Positions 8,087 to 15,917 of a stretch of DNA of 64,000 nucleotides are shown in pieces. The stretch is from Deltaproteobacteria bacterium (GTDB taxonomy: Bacteria; Myxococcota_A; Polyangia; Polyangiales; Polyangiaceae). Within the stretch, counting starts at the first letter, position 1; every line of letters starts with the position of its first letter. The notes below the pieces were generated by a model. That model did no database searches. It was not told where the DNA came from and saw nothing but the letters and a program-made list of their open reading frames with translations. The DNA is taken from assembly GCA_016218915.1 (NCBI GenBank), contig JACRCQ010000070.1:96675-160674 (forward strand). Direction: 5' to 3'. A program made the position numbers and the translations under genes.

Positions 8087-10159
8087 CTATTCATTTTCGG
8101 TGGGCGTGGCGAGATCTGATTTGTCAGCCTCCTGCTCCACAGGGGCCACGGGCAAGTGCTTGCGTATCGCAGCGAGCTGACGCTTCGAGATGCCGGGAAC
8201 GGATAGTAGGGCCTCGTCGGACGCATCGCGGATCGCGTCAAGCCCACCGAAGTGGGTGAGGAGCCTTCGACGGCTCGCCTCGCCGATGCCTGGGATGTCG
8301 TCGAGCGCTGAACGCAGGCTCCGCGAACGTCCGAGCTTCTCGCGCCCGCGGTTCGCAAACCGGTGCGCTTCGTCCCGCGCACGGGCCAGGATCACCAGCG
8401 CCGTGTGTGGCCGCACCGGGATGCCATTCTTCTGTCCCGGAAGGTATACGCGGTCGGTCAGCGTCTCTCCCGCCACCGTCTCCCGCTCCTTGGCGAGCGC
8501 CACGATCGACAGGTCGTGCAGCCCGAGATCGTGCGCAGCAGCCAGCGCCGCGTTGAGCTGTCCCCTGCCCCCGTCGATCACGAACAGGTCGGGCATTTGC
8601 CAGCCGGAGACGTCGCTGTACTCGCGGACTGGATTTCCCTCACCCGCCGCGGGATCCGTGGTCTGCCCTTCCCCGCTCCCGGTGGGAGAGAGCTCGGGGA
8701 GAGGGAGGATCTCTTCGGAGTTGATGGCGCGTTGATCGGCACGCTCCCCGGCCGACGCTTCTCGGATCGATGCTTCGACGGCAGCTTCTTTTCCCCTGCG
8801 GAATCGACGCGCCAGCACTTCGTAGATCGCCGCGTAGTCGTCGCCGTCAGACACGCCCCGCACATGATACGAGCGGTACCCTTGCTTGGCAGGCTCGCCA
8901 TCGACCATGCGAACGAGCCCGCCCACGGTGTCGCCTCCGGCGAGGTGCGAGATGTCGCAGCATTCGATCACGTGCGGCGCTGACGGAAGCCTCAACCTGG
9001 CCTGGATGTCGGCGAGGCGATCCTCGATGTCGATGCTGGCCCTGCGCTTCTCCTCGAACGCATGCTTGGCATTGTCGTTGGCGAGCTGCAGAAGATGCAC
9101 GCGCGCGCCTCTCTGCGGGGCGATCAGCTTGACCTTGCGGTTTCGACGCTCGCTCAGCCAGTCCGCCACACCCGTGGCCCCCTCGGGCAGCACCGGGACC
9201 AGGATCTCGTCGGGGATCGCATGGGCAGCCGGTCCATCCTCGCCGTAGTAGTGGCTGAGAAACGCGCCGATCACCTCTTCATCCGGCACCTCGACCTTGC
9301 GCATGGGGAAGCTCGCAGTGTCGACCACGCGCCCTGAGCGCACGAACGCAACGGCGATCTCGGCCATCTCTCCGTCGCGGTGCAGCCCGATGACGTCCTG
9401 ATCCACGTCGCTGACCGCAGACACGCGCTGCCCCTCGCGCACGGCGCGCAACGCCAGGAGCTGATCGCGATACACCGCAGCCTGCTCGAAGTCGGTTCGC
9501 GAGGATGCATCCCGCATGCGCTTGTCGACATCGCGCAACACCTCGTCGTGGCGCCCGTCGAGGAACAGCACCACGGCCTGCACGTTGGCCATGTAGGCGT
9601 CGTGGTCGATGTCGAACACGCACGGCCCAGGGCAGCGTTTGATGTGATACTGCAGGCACGGGCGCTTGCGTCCGACCAGATCCTGGTCGGTGCACGTGCG
9701 AAGCTGGAAGTGCTTGTTGATGAAGCCGAGCGTACGCCGCGCGGCGGTGGCTGAATGGTGGGGGCCGAAGTACCGGGCGCCATCGGGCTGGGGGCGTCGC
9801 ACCAGCTCGAGCCTGGGCCACAGGTGCGTGGTGTCCACGCGCAGTGACAGGTAGCTCTTGTCGTCGCGGAGCTTGACGTTGTACCGGGGCTTGAGCTGCT
9901 TGACGAGCGAGGCCTCGAGGATGGTGGCTTCCTTTTCAGAGGCGGTGACGATGGTCTCGAGGTCGTCGACGTTGCGTCGGAGCAGCGGAAGAAACGAGCG
10001 ATTGTCGCTGCTGCTCTCCTGGAAGTAGGAGCGCACGCGCGAACGGAGGCTGGTGGCCTTGCCGACGTACAGCACGTGACCGGCCGCATCCTTGAAGATG
10101 TAGCAACCCGGCCGCTGGGGCAGGCTTTCGAGCTTGGACTGGAAGGCTTCGGAGACCAC
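8087..10159 (-). CDS. uvrC: excinuclease ABC subunit C
   Basis: UvrC makes the 3' and 5' incisions in UvrABC nucleotide excision repair. The 690-residue protein has the N-terminal GIY-YIG nuclease (PGCYIFKD, then VLYVGKATSLRSRVRSYF), the YFGPH and RPCLQYHIKRCPGPC Cys-rich segment, the UVR/UvrB-interaction helix (DFEQAAVYRDQLLAL), the RNase H-like C-terminal nuclease (CDISHLAGG, FVIDGGRGQLNAA) and a final HhH pair (LDDIPGIGEASRRRLL, SVPGISKRQ). The start is GTG. Between ARRFRRGKE and MPDLFVIDGG lies an extra segment of about 65 residues rich in Pro, Glu and Gly, not typical of UvrC; part of it is encoded by a palindrome-like repeat at 8666-8710. The gene stands alone, without uvrA or uvrB nearby. 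Confidence 0.95.
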   Translation of the reverse strand: MVSEAFQSKLESLPQRPGCYIFKDAAGHVLYVGKATSLRSRVRSYFQESSSDNRSFLPLLRRNVDDLETIVTASEKEATILEASLVKQLKPRYNVKLRDDKSYLSLRVDTTHLWPRLELVRRPQPDGARYFGPHHSATAARRTLGFINKHFQLRTCTDQDLVGRKRPCLQYHIKRCPGPCVFDIDHDAYMANVQAVVLFLDGRHDEVLRDVDKRMRDASSRTDFEQAAVYRDQLLALRAVREGQRVSAVSDVDQDVIGLHRDGEMAEIAVAFVRSGRVVDTASFPMRKVEVPDEEVIGAFLSHYYGEDGPAAHAIPDEILVPVLPEGATGVADWLSERRNRKVKLIAPQRGARVHLLQLANDNAKHAFEEKRRASIDIEDRLADIQARLRLPSAPHVIECCDISHLAGGDTVGGLVRMVDGEPAKQGYRSYHVRGVSDGDDYAAIYEVLARRFRRGKEAAVEASIREASAGERADQRAINSEEILPLPELSPTGSGEGQTTDPAAGEGNPVREYSDVSGWQMPDLFVIDGGRGQLNAALAAAHDLGLHDLSIVALAKERETVAGETLTDRVYLPGQKNGIPVRPHTALVILARARDEAHRFANRGREKLGRSRSLRSALDDIPGIGEASRRRLLTHFGGLDAIRDASDEALLSVPGISKRQLAAIRKHLPVAPVEQEADKSDLATPTENE
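8666..8710. repeat. palindromic repeat-like segment inside uvrC
   Basis: The core CTCCC-GGT-GGGAG hairpin is flanked by CCCCG and CGGGG arms with a few mismatches. It is translated in the uvrC frame as part of a Pro/Gly/Glu-rich insert (LPELSPTGSGEG). The sequence resembles dispersed intergenic repeats of other genomes that are sometimes found inserted in frame; that origin is an inference. Confidence 0.45.
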
Positions 10160-10187
10160 CGCGCCCGGAGCATAGCGCCGAGGGGAG

Positions 10188-10692
10188 AACTAGGAACTGG
10201 GAACAAGAATGCGAATTCAGAATTGGGAATGGGGAGCCTTGCGATGCTGGCCTTTGCGGCGGCGCGAGCAGGTCGGCGCGAGCAGGTCGGCGCGAACAAC
10301 CAACTCTCGGGGGCGCTGCACGGAGAAGCCGAGCAGGTGCAACAGTCGGAGAATGTGCTGCTTCCACGGCGACAACCTTGTCAGAGTCTGAAGGGAGTCC
10401 GCCATGGCCGACAACCGCCCTCAGTCGTGCACGGCAAGCTCATCGCGTTGAATCTCGCCCGTGAGTTCGTCCGGCCGGCGCGAAAACCGTAGTCGGCGTT
10501 GAGGGATCGAGGGTGTTTGGGTGGCGAGCCTTAGCACCACCCGTGCCGCATCGCGCCCCGCCGCTTCGGGCTTGTTCAATGTCGCACTTCACCGACGCAC
10601 CCCTCAGCTCGTGGTTGCTCGCGCTGCGGTGGCCGGTGAAGTGCTCACCATTCCCAATTCTGAATTCGCATTCCTGTTCCCAGTTCCTAGTT
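10188..10692. repeat. long inverted repeat (45-bp arms) flanking 415 bp, AACTAGGAAC family
   Basis: Arms at 10188-10232 and 10648-10692 are reverse complements with one mismatch in 45. Each begins at its outer edge with AACTAGGAACTGGGAACA and contains GAATTCAGAATTGGGAATGG. The 415 bases between them hold a small direct repeat (GCGAGCAGGTCGGC, about 10265-10295) and no gene I can support; frames there are short and unlike any known protein. The whole 566-base gap separates divergent uvrC and the VanW-like gene. It could be a non-autonomous mobile element or two facing copies of a dispersed repeat. Confidence 0.8.
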
Positions 10693-10725
10693 GTCCGGAT
10701 CCGGCAGTGCTAAGACTCCCACCCG

Positions 10726-12429
10726 ATGAAAATCCCCGGTGCAACCTGGAAGAGCGAGCTGGCGCGGGGCCTGGCCCTGGCCGCCATCTTCGCCGTCGCC
10801 GGCGTCCTCATCGGCTATCTGCTCATCCCCCCTTCGCCCAAAGGCATCGATCCCAAAGCTCCTGTGCCTGAGTTCACCCTGCTCGGCGAAAAGCTGCAGG
10901 ATTCGCCCGACGCTGCGGATCGGGCCCTGCAACGGGTTCGTCGCTACGCTGCCTCTACCATCACGATCAAGACCCCGGACGGCAAGCGCCACGAGATCGC
11001 TCGCGCTGCCCTCGGCGCCGAGATCGAACGTGTCCGGCTCGCTCGCATCATCGCCGACGTACGCGACCCCGCCAGCCCGACCCGTCGATCGCTCGCAGAA
11101 GCGCGCCCCAAGACTCCCGTCGTTCTCCCGGTTCCCATCGTGCTCAACCCGGCACGCGGCATCCCCACCCTGATGCAGCTCAAGGACGTCGCCGATCAGC
11201 CCGCGGTCGACGCGCGCCTCGACCTGGAGAGCCGCAAGCTGCTGCCCGAGAAAGAAGGCGTCGAGATCGACGTCTACGCAACGCTCGCGCGCGTCGAGCG
11301 CGCCATGCGCGAAGGGCAAGCAGAGGTCGACGCGGTCGCGGATCGGATCGCTCCCAAGCTCAAGGCCGAACGACTCGGCAACGTCACCTTCGACGAGCCC
11401 CTCGGCGTGTTCGAGACCGCGTACGCGCGCGGCCCCAAACACCTGCTTCGCACGTACAACCTTCGCCTGGCAGCCTCCAAGCTCGACGGGCACATCATCA
11501 TGCCGGGCGACGTGTTCGACTTCAACGAGGTGGTGGGTCCTCGCGACGAGGCGCACGGCTACAAGGACGCTCCGGTGATCGCAGAGGGCGAGCTGGTGGA
11601 CGGCATCGGCGGAGGGACCTGCCAGATCGCGGGAACCCTGCACGGCGCGTCATTCTTTGCAGGGCTCAAGATCGTGTCGCGGCGCCCCCACACGCGCCCG
11701 AGCTCGTACATCAAGATGGGGCTCGACGCCGCGGTCGCCTATCCGACCACGACCCTGAAGATCCGTAACCCCTTCGACTACCCGGTGGTGCTGCACGAGA
11801 CGGTGCGCGACGGCATGGTGCGCGCCGAGGTGCTCGGTCCCAAGCGAAAGCTGACCGTCACGTTCGTTCGCAAGGTGCTGGAGTTCACTCCGTTCGAGGA
11901 GGTCGAACGCCCTGACCCGAAGCTTTCCTCAGGCACGCGCGTCTTGTCGCAGCGCGGCATTCCAGGGTTCAAGATCCAGCGATATCGCATCGTGCGCGAT
12001 GGCCCCTTTGCCGTGCGCGAGCGCTCGACCGACACCTACCCGGCCACGATGCAGATCATCCGCGTCGGAACCGGGGACAATCCGCCTGACAAAGCGGATC
12101 CGGAAGGGGATCAGCACCCGGAGTACGTCGCCGACGAGTACCTCACCATGACGCAAGGGCCCGGAATCCGGACCACGAGCGCGGCTGGTGACGATCAGAG
12201 CACTGGAACGCTGGAGCGTCGGGTGCCTGGACGAACCGGTGCGCGCGGCTGGATGGAGAAGGCAGGCATGCGCGTGTTCAAGAACGATCGGGACAAGGGC
12301 GACAAGGCCTGCGAAGACAACCCGGACAGCTGCGCGAAATCGTCGGATTCGGGCAATGCCAAGGGCGACAAGGGGGACAAAGGCGACAAGCCGAAGCCCA
12401 AACCCAAGGGCAAGAAGAAGGCGCCTTGA
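10726..12429 (+). CDS. VanW-family protein, membrane-anchored
   Basis: A 567-residue protein. Residues about 12-34 form an N-terminal membrane anchor. Residues about 245-370 carry the VanW signature: NLRLAASKLDGHIIMPGD, VFDFNEVVGPRDEAHGYK, APVIAEGELVDGIGGGTCQI. The region before it resembles the peptidoglycan-binding-like segments that often precede VanW domains. The C-terminal 60 residues are Lys/Asp-rich with GDK triplets (KGDKGDKGDKPKPKPKGKKK), probably disordered. VanW domains are widespread and were first seen in a vancomycin-resistance cluster, but their biochemical role is unknown; a cell-envelope function is inferred. The start ATG has no strong ribosome site. Confidence 0.85.
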   Translation: MKIPGATWKSELARGLALAAIFAVAGVLIGYLLIPPSPKGIDPKAPVPEFTLLGEKLQDSPDAADRALQRVRRYAASTITIKTPDGKRHEIARAALGAEIERVRLARIIADVRDPASPTRRSLAEARPKTPVVLPVPIVLNPARGIPTLMQLKDVADQPAVDARLDLESRKLLPEKEGVEIDVYATLARVERAMREGQAEVDAVADRIAPKLKAERLGNVTFDEPLGVFETAYARGPKHLLRTYNLRLAASKLDGHIIMPGDVFDFNEVVGPRDEAHGYKDAPVIAEGELVDGIGGGTCQIAGTLHGASFFAGLKIVSRRPHTRPSSYIKMGLDAAVAYPTTTLKIRNPFDYPVVLHETVRDGMVRAEVLGPKRKLTVTFVRKVLEFTPFEEVERPDPKLSSGTRVLSQRGIPGFKIQRYRIVRDGPFAVRERSTDTYPATMQIIRVGTGDNPPDKADPEGDQHPEYVADEYLTMTQGPGIRTTSAAGDDQSTGTLERRVPGRTGARGWMEKAGMRVFKNDRDKGDKACEDNPDSCAKSSDSGNAKGDKGDKGDKPKPKPKGKKKAP

Positions 12430-12467
12430 GCTGCTCCCCTGGCTAACCGGCCGCATCGGTTTCAGGT

Positions 12468-13700
12468 ATGGTTCGCCCGATGGATCGAAGAACCAGGCCC
12501 ACCGTGGCCCTGTGCGTGACCGGCAGCATTGCCGCATTCAAGGCGGTCGAGATCGCTCGTCACTTCATCCAGAAGGGCGTCCGCGTCCTGCCTGTGCTCA
12601 CCCGTTCCGGAGCGCGCTTCGTCGGCCACGCGACCTTCACAGGCCTGTGCGGCGAGGTGGCGCGCGACGACATGTGGGACGCGTCGTTCCCGGGAGAGCT
12701 TCACATCCATCTGGCGACCGAAGCGGATGTGGTGGTGGTGGCTCCGGCGACTGCGGACGCGATCGCGCGATTCGCATCAGGCCGGGCAGACGACCTGATG
12801 GCAGCGCTGGTGCTTTGCGCGCGCGGTCCAGTGGTGATCGCGCCAGCGATGCATCCGCGGATGTACGCGCACCCAGCGACGCAGCGGAACGTGGGCGTTC
12901 TCAGGAGCGATGGGCGTGTGACGCTCGTCGGGCCGGTCGTGGGCGAGGTGGCCAACGGCGAGGTCGGGCTGGGAAGGATGGCGGAGCCGTCGGACATCGC
13001 TGCTGCAGCGCTCTCTCTGCTTCGACCGCAGGATCTTGCGGGGCTGCGCATTGTGGTCACCGCAGGGCCCACGGTCGAGGATCTGGATCCGGTGCGGTAC
13101 CTGAGCAATCGATCGAGCGGGCGCATGGGGTTCGCGATCGCGCAGCAGGCTGCCGCGCGCGGGGCGAAGGTGGTGCTGGTGGCAGGGCCGGTCGAGCTCG
13201 CGACGCCGTCCGGCGTGGAGCGTGTGAACGTGCGGTCCGCGATGGAGATGCGCAACGCCTTGTGGCAGGCGATGGGACCGGAGCTGAAAGCGGCCGATGC
13301 GCTGGTGATGGCCGCGGCCGTGGCCGACTACCGGGCAGCAGAGCCTTCGGATGTGAAGCTCAAGCGAGTTGCAGGGCCGCAATCGATCCACTTCATTGCA
13401 AACCCGGATCTGCTTGCGGAGCTCGGAGCGGCGAGAAGCGGTCGCAGCCCGATGCTGGTGGGCTTTGCGTTGGAGACAGCGACGGGCGACGAGCTTGCGA
13501 GGCTTGCGCAAGCCAAGCTCCAGTCCAAGAAGGTGGACCTGGTGGTTGCGAATGGGGCATCGGATGCGATTGGTGGTGACGACACGCAAGCGATGCTCGT
13601 GAGCGCGTCGGGCATCGAGACGCTGGCGCCGATGACCAAGGTGGCGCTGGCGGATCGGCTCCTGGATCGGGTGGCTGCGTACGGGAAGGCGGGAAGCTGA
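12468..13700 (+). CDS. coaBC: bifunctional phosphopantothenoylcysteine decarboxylase / phosphopantothenate-cysteine ligase
   Basis: CoaBC joins cysteine to 4'-phosphopantothenate (CoaB, C-terminal) and decarboxylates the product with FMN (CoaC, N-terminal) in coenzyme A synthesis. The 410-residue protein has the CoaC flavin start (ALCVTGSIAAFKAVE), the catalytic His region LHIHLA and APATADAIARFASG. CoaB is clear from TAGPTVEDLDPVRYLSNRSSG, MAAAVADYRAAEPSDVKLKR and VGFALET. Two CoaC positions differ from the E. coli enzyme: PAMH replaces PAMN, and the substrate-clamp motif reads ANGEVGLGRM where the usual motif has Cys (ACG). The ATG at 12480 is an alternative start. The next gene starts one base after the stop. 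Confidence 0.93.
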   Translation: MVRPMDRRTRPTVALCVTGSIAAFKAVEIARHFIQKGVRVLPVLTRSGARFVGHATFTGLCGEVARDDMWDASFPGELHIHLATEADVVVVAPATADAIARFASGRADDLMAALVLCARGPVVIAPAMHPRMYAHPATQRNVGVLRSDGRVTLVGPVVGEVANGEVGLGRMAEPSDIAAAALSLLRPQDLAGLRIVVTAGPTVEDLDPVRYLSNRSSGRMGFAIAQQAAARGAKVVLVAGPVELATPSGVERVNVRSAMEMRNALWQAMGPELKAADALVMAAAVADYRAAEPSDVKLKRVAGPQSIHFIANPDLLAELGAARSGRSPMLVGFALETATGDELARLAQAKLQSKKVDLVVANGASDAIGGDDTQAMLVSASGIETLAPMTKVALADRLLDRVAAYGKAGS

Positions 13701-13701
13701 C

Positions 13702-14370
13702 GTGGCAGCGCTGGGCATCGCGTTCGTGCTTTCGATCGCGGGTGGGTACTTTGCGTTCGCGGCGTCGCGGGCGAGCTCGCCGTGGATCTGGCTCGCGCTC
13801 GGGCTGGCGCAGCTTCCGCTCGCGATCGTGTCGCTGGTACGCATGCACAAGGCGGGCTCGCTTCGCGATCTGCTTCAGCCTCGCTGGGGCGACATCTCGA
13901 TGGGCGTGGGCTCGGCGCTGCTGCTGTACGCCGTGACGTTTGCGGGGCGCATGTGGATCACGCCTTCTGGGTCGACGCGCGAGGCGTGGCTGATGCGGGT
14001 GTACCTGGCGGTGGGCGATCCGGCGGTGATCCAGAACAACCTGACGTTGCTCGGGGCAGCGATCCTTGCAGTGGCGGCGTGCGACGAGCTTGCGTGGCGG
14101 GGGCTGGTGATGCCGATCCTCGACGAGAAGCTGGGGAGCCGTCGGAGCTGGATCGTGACCGGAGTGGTGTATGGGCTGTCGTTTCTGCCGAGCGCGTGGT
14201 GGCTTCGCGATGCGATCGGACCGAATCCGCTCGTGGTAGCAGCGGCGTTGCTCGGCGGGGTGGTGTGGAGCTTCCTGGTGGTGCGAAGCCAGCGTCTGGT
14301 GCCGTCGATCCTGTCGCACGGGTTGTACGTATGGTTCGTGGTGGCGCAGTTCAGGCTTTTTGCCGTCTGA
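13702..14370 (+). CDS. CPBP-type intramembrane protease family protein
   Basis: A 222-residue multi-pass membrane protein with a GTG start one base after coaBC. The central motif ACDELAWRG corresponds to the EExxxR signature of CPBP (Abi/CAAX prenyl protease-like) enzymes, with Asp in place of the first Glu. The later LSHGLYVW supplies the third-motif His. The middle motif FxxxH is not seen in the expected place (YGLSFLPSAWW), so catalytic competence is uncertain. Proteins of this family have been linked to prenyl-protein processing and bacteriocin self-protection, but most members are uncharacterised. An AACTAGGAAC repeat begins directly at its stop codon. Confidence 0.75.
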   Translation: MAALGIAFVLSIAGGYFAFAASRASSPWIWLALGLAQLPLAIVSLVRMHKAGSLRDLLQPRWGDISMGVGSALLLYAVTFAGRMWITPSGSTREAWLMRVYLAVGDPAVIQNNLTLLGAAILAVAACDELAWRGLVMPILDEKLGSRRSWIVTGVVYGLSFLPSAWWLRDAIGPNPLVVAAALLGGVVWSFLVVRSQRLVPSILSHGLYVWFVVAQFRLFAV

Positions 14371-14417
14371 GAGAACTAGGAACTGGGAACTGGAATGCGG
14401 ATTCGGAATTCGGAATG
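14371..14417. repeat. AACTAGGAAC-family repeat abutting a stop codon
   Basis: GAGAACTAGGAACTGGGAAC starts at the base after the TGA of the CPBP-type gene and continues to GGAATTCGGAATG. It is a single arm without a facing partner. Confidence 0.75.
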
Positions 14418-14435
14418 ATCGGATCCTGCGCGCGC

Positions 14436-14635
14436 CGATAGGATCAACGCGGGCGCCGATTGGGTCAACCCAGGGGCCCATCGGATCGACGCCGCCGACG
14501 ATTGGATCAACGGCGACGATTGGATCAACGGCGACGATTGGATCAACGCGAGCGCCGATTGGGTCAACCCGGGGGCCCATCGGATCGACGCCGACGACGA
14601 TCGGATCAAGGCCGGCGATTGGATCAACGCCGCCG
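14436..14635. repeat. degenerate tandem array, 18-22 bp units
   Basis: Ten units share the core CGATTGGATCAACG with variants such as CGATTGGGTCAACCC and CATCGGATCGACGCC. A larger block (the GGGTCAACCC unit followed by the CATCGGATCGACG unit) occurs twice. Frames across it stay open in several phases simply because stops are absent; I do not call a gene. Confidence 0.8.
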
Positions 14636-14650
14636 TTTGAAACCGGCGGC
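14629..14650. terminator. stem-loop closing the tandem array
   Basis: GCCGCCG and CGGCGGC form a perfect 7-bp stem around TTTGAAAC. A similar CCGCCGGC hairpin follows the array at 31 kb. It could end transcripts from coaBC and the CPBP-type gene, but it has no T-run. Confidence 0.4.
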
Positions 14651-14690
14651 TGATCGGGTCAAGCCCCAAGGGCTTGGGAAGGCTCCGGGA

Positions 14691-14907
14691 GCAGAACGTT
14701 GCTCACGGGAAAAGGCGCGGTTCTAGGTAGCGCCCCAGCATATCCCGCAAGCCCCGCGCCGCCGCACGAGCCACAAATCCCCTCACGATCTCCCTTCTCC
14801 CTGTGAGCTCTCTGCCCCTGCAAGGTAGCCCCCTAGGGTTTCCCGCAAGCCCCGCGCCGCCGCACGAGCTGCCCCTGCAAGGTAGCCCCCCAGGGTTTCC
14901 CGCAAGC
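14691..14907. repeat. dispersed repeat of about 220 bp, copy 1
   Basis: The segment starts GTTGCTCACGGGA and contains repeated modules of GGTAGCCCCCTAGGG with TTTCCCGCAAGCC, a GCGCCGCCGCACGAGC module and CTCCCTTCTCCCTGTGA. A closely similar segment in the same order is at 31833-32050. The gap from 14371 to 15035 (665 bases) is filled by the three repeat types and holds no gene I can support. Confidence 0.8.
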
Positions 14908-15035
14908 AAAGCGCGCAAGAGCCCGATTTTCGCGCCTATTGAAGGCTCCGCCCCGGGTCATCAGACGCGTTGACCGTGCGGCGTCGTGCGGCTAGCTTGC
15001 ACCTTCCCCAACCATCCAAAGCAGGCGGGAGCGCG

Positions 15036-15785
15036 ATGAGCGGTCATTCAAAGTGGGCAACCATCAAGCACAAGAAGGGCGCGCTGGACGCGAAGCGCGG
15101 CAAGCTCTTCACCAAGTTGATCCGCGAGATAACGGTCGCTGCGAAAATGGGCGGCGGAGACGTGGGAGGCAATCCCAGGCTTCGCAAGGCGGTCGCCGAT
15201 GCCAAGGGGCAATCGATGCCGGCCGACACGATCAAGCGCGCGATCCAGAAGGGAACTGGAGAGCTTGAAGGGCTGACGTACGAAGAGGTGCTCTACGAGG
15301 GCACAGGCCCTGGCGGCACGCTGCTCGCGGTCGAGACGTTGACTGACAACCGCAACCGGACCGTGGCCGAGCTGCGCAAGATCTTCGAGAAGCACAATGG
15401 CAACCTCGGTGCTGCAGGGACGGCGGCGTGGGCATTTGATCGCAAGGGCGTGATCGTGCTCGCCAAGGAAGCCGCGACCGAGGATCAGCTCATGGACATC
15501 GCGGTGGGCGCTGGCGCGGACGACTACACCGACCTCGGCGAGGAGTGGCAGGTCACCACGCGCATGGACGCGCTCGACAGCGTGCTCAAGGAGCTTGAAG
15601 CAGGCAAGATCACGGCGAAGTCGAGCGGTATCGAGTACGTCGCCAAGAACCGGAAGATGCTCACAGGGCGCGATGCGGAAGTCGCCATCAACCTCATCGA
15701 CGCGATCGAGGACCACGACGACGTGCAGAACGTCTATTCCGACTTCGACATCTCCGAAGAGGATTTGAAGCGTCTGGCAGACTGA
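15036..15785 (+). CDS. YebC/PmpR-family protein
   Basis: A 249-residue protein beginning MSGHSKWATIKHKKGALDAKR, the family hallmark. It continues with FTKLIREITVAAKMGGGD, NPRLRKAVADAKGQSMPAD and YEGTGPGGTLL; the length is typical. YebC-family members have been described as transcription regulators (PmpR, often beside ruvC) and more recently as translation factors relieving stalling at proline stretches; both are family knowledge. The ATG at 15036 is preceded by GCGGGAG; the frame extends upstream but without homology. It is followed by dnaG and rpoD rather than the common ruvC. Confidence 0.93.
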   Translation: MSGHSKWATIKHKKGALDAKRGKLFTKLIREITVAAKMGGGDVGGNPRLRKAVADAKGQSMPADTIKRAIQKGTGELEGLTYEEVLYEGTGPGGTLLAVETLTDNRNRTVAELRKIFEKHNGNLGAAGTAAWAFDRKGVIVLAKEAATEDQLMDIAVGAGADDYTDLGEEWQVTTRMDALDSVLKELEAGKITAKSSGIEYVAKNRKMLTGRDAEVAINLIDAIEDHDDVQNVYSDFDISEEDLKRLAD

Positions 15786-15917
15786 TCGCACGGTCGATCC
15801 GGGGAGGATCCAGCGGCTCGGCGGCGCTGCACGGAGGCGTGAGCGCTGCCGCATGCTGGTTTGGGGTGGTGGACAAGCAGTCGTAGTGGGCTACGCTTTA
15901 GGGTTTCACCGAACGCG

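Noticed and set aside
10233..10647. Gene between the 45-bp inverted repeat arms
   Set aside because: All frames are short or share the codon bias of neighbouring phases, and no recognisable protein or transposase motif is present.
14360..14726. Plus-strand frames through the 18-22 bp tandem array
   Set aside because: The peptides are exact products of the repeat (Gly-Ser-Thr periodic) and start inside the stop region of the CPBP-type gene; non-coding repeat is the simpler reading.
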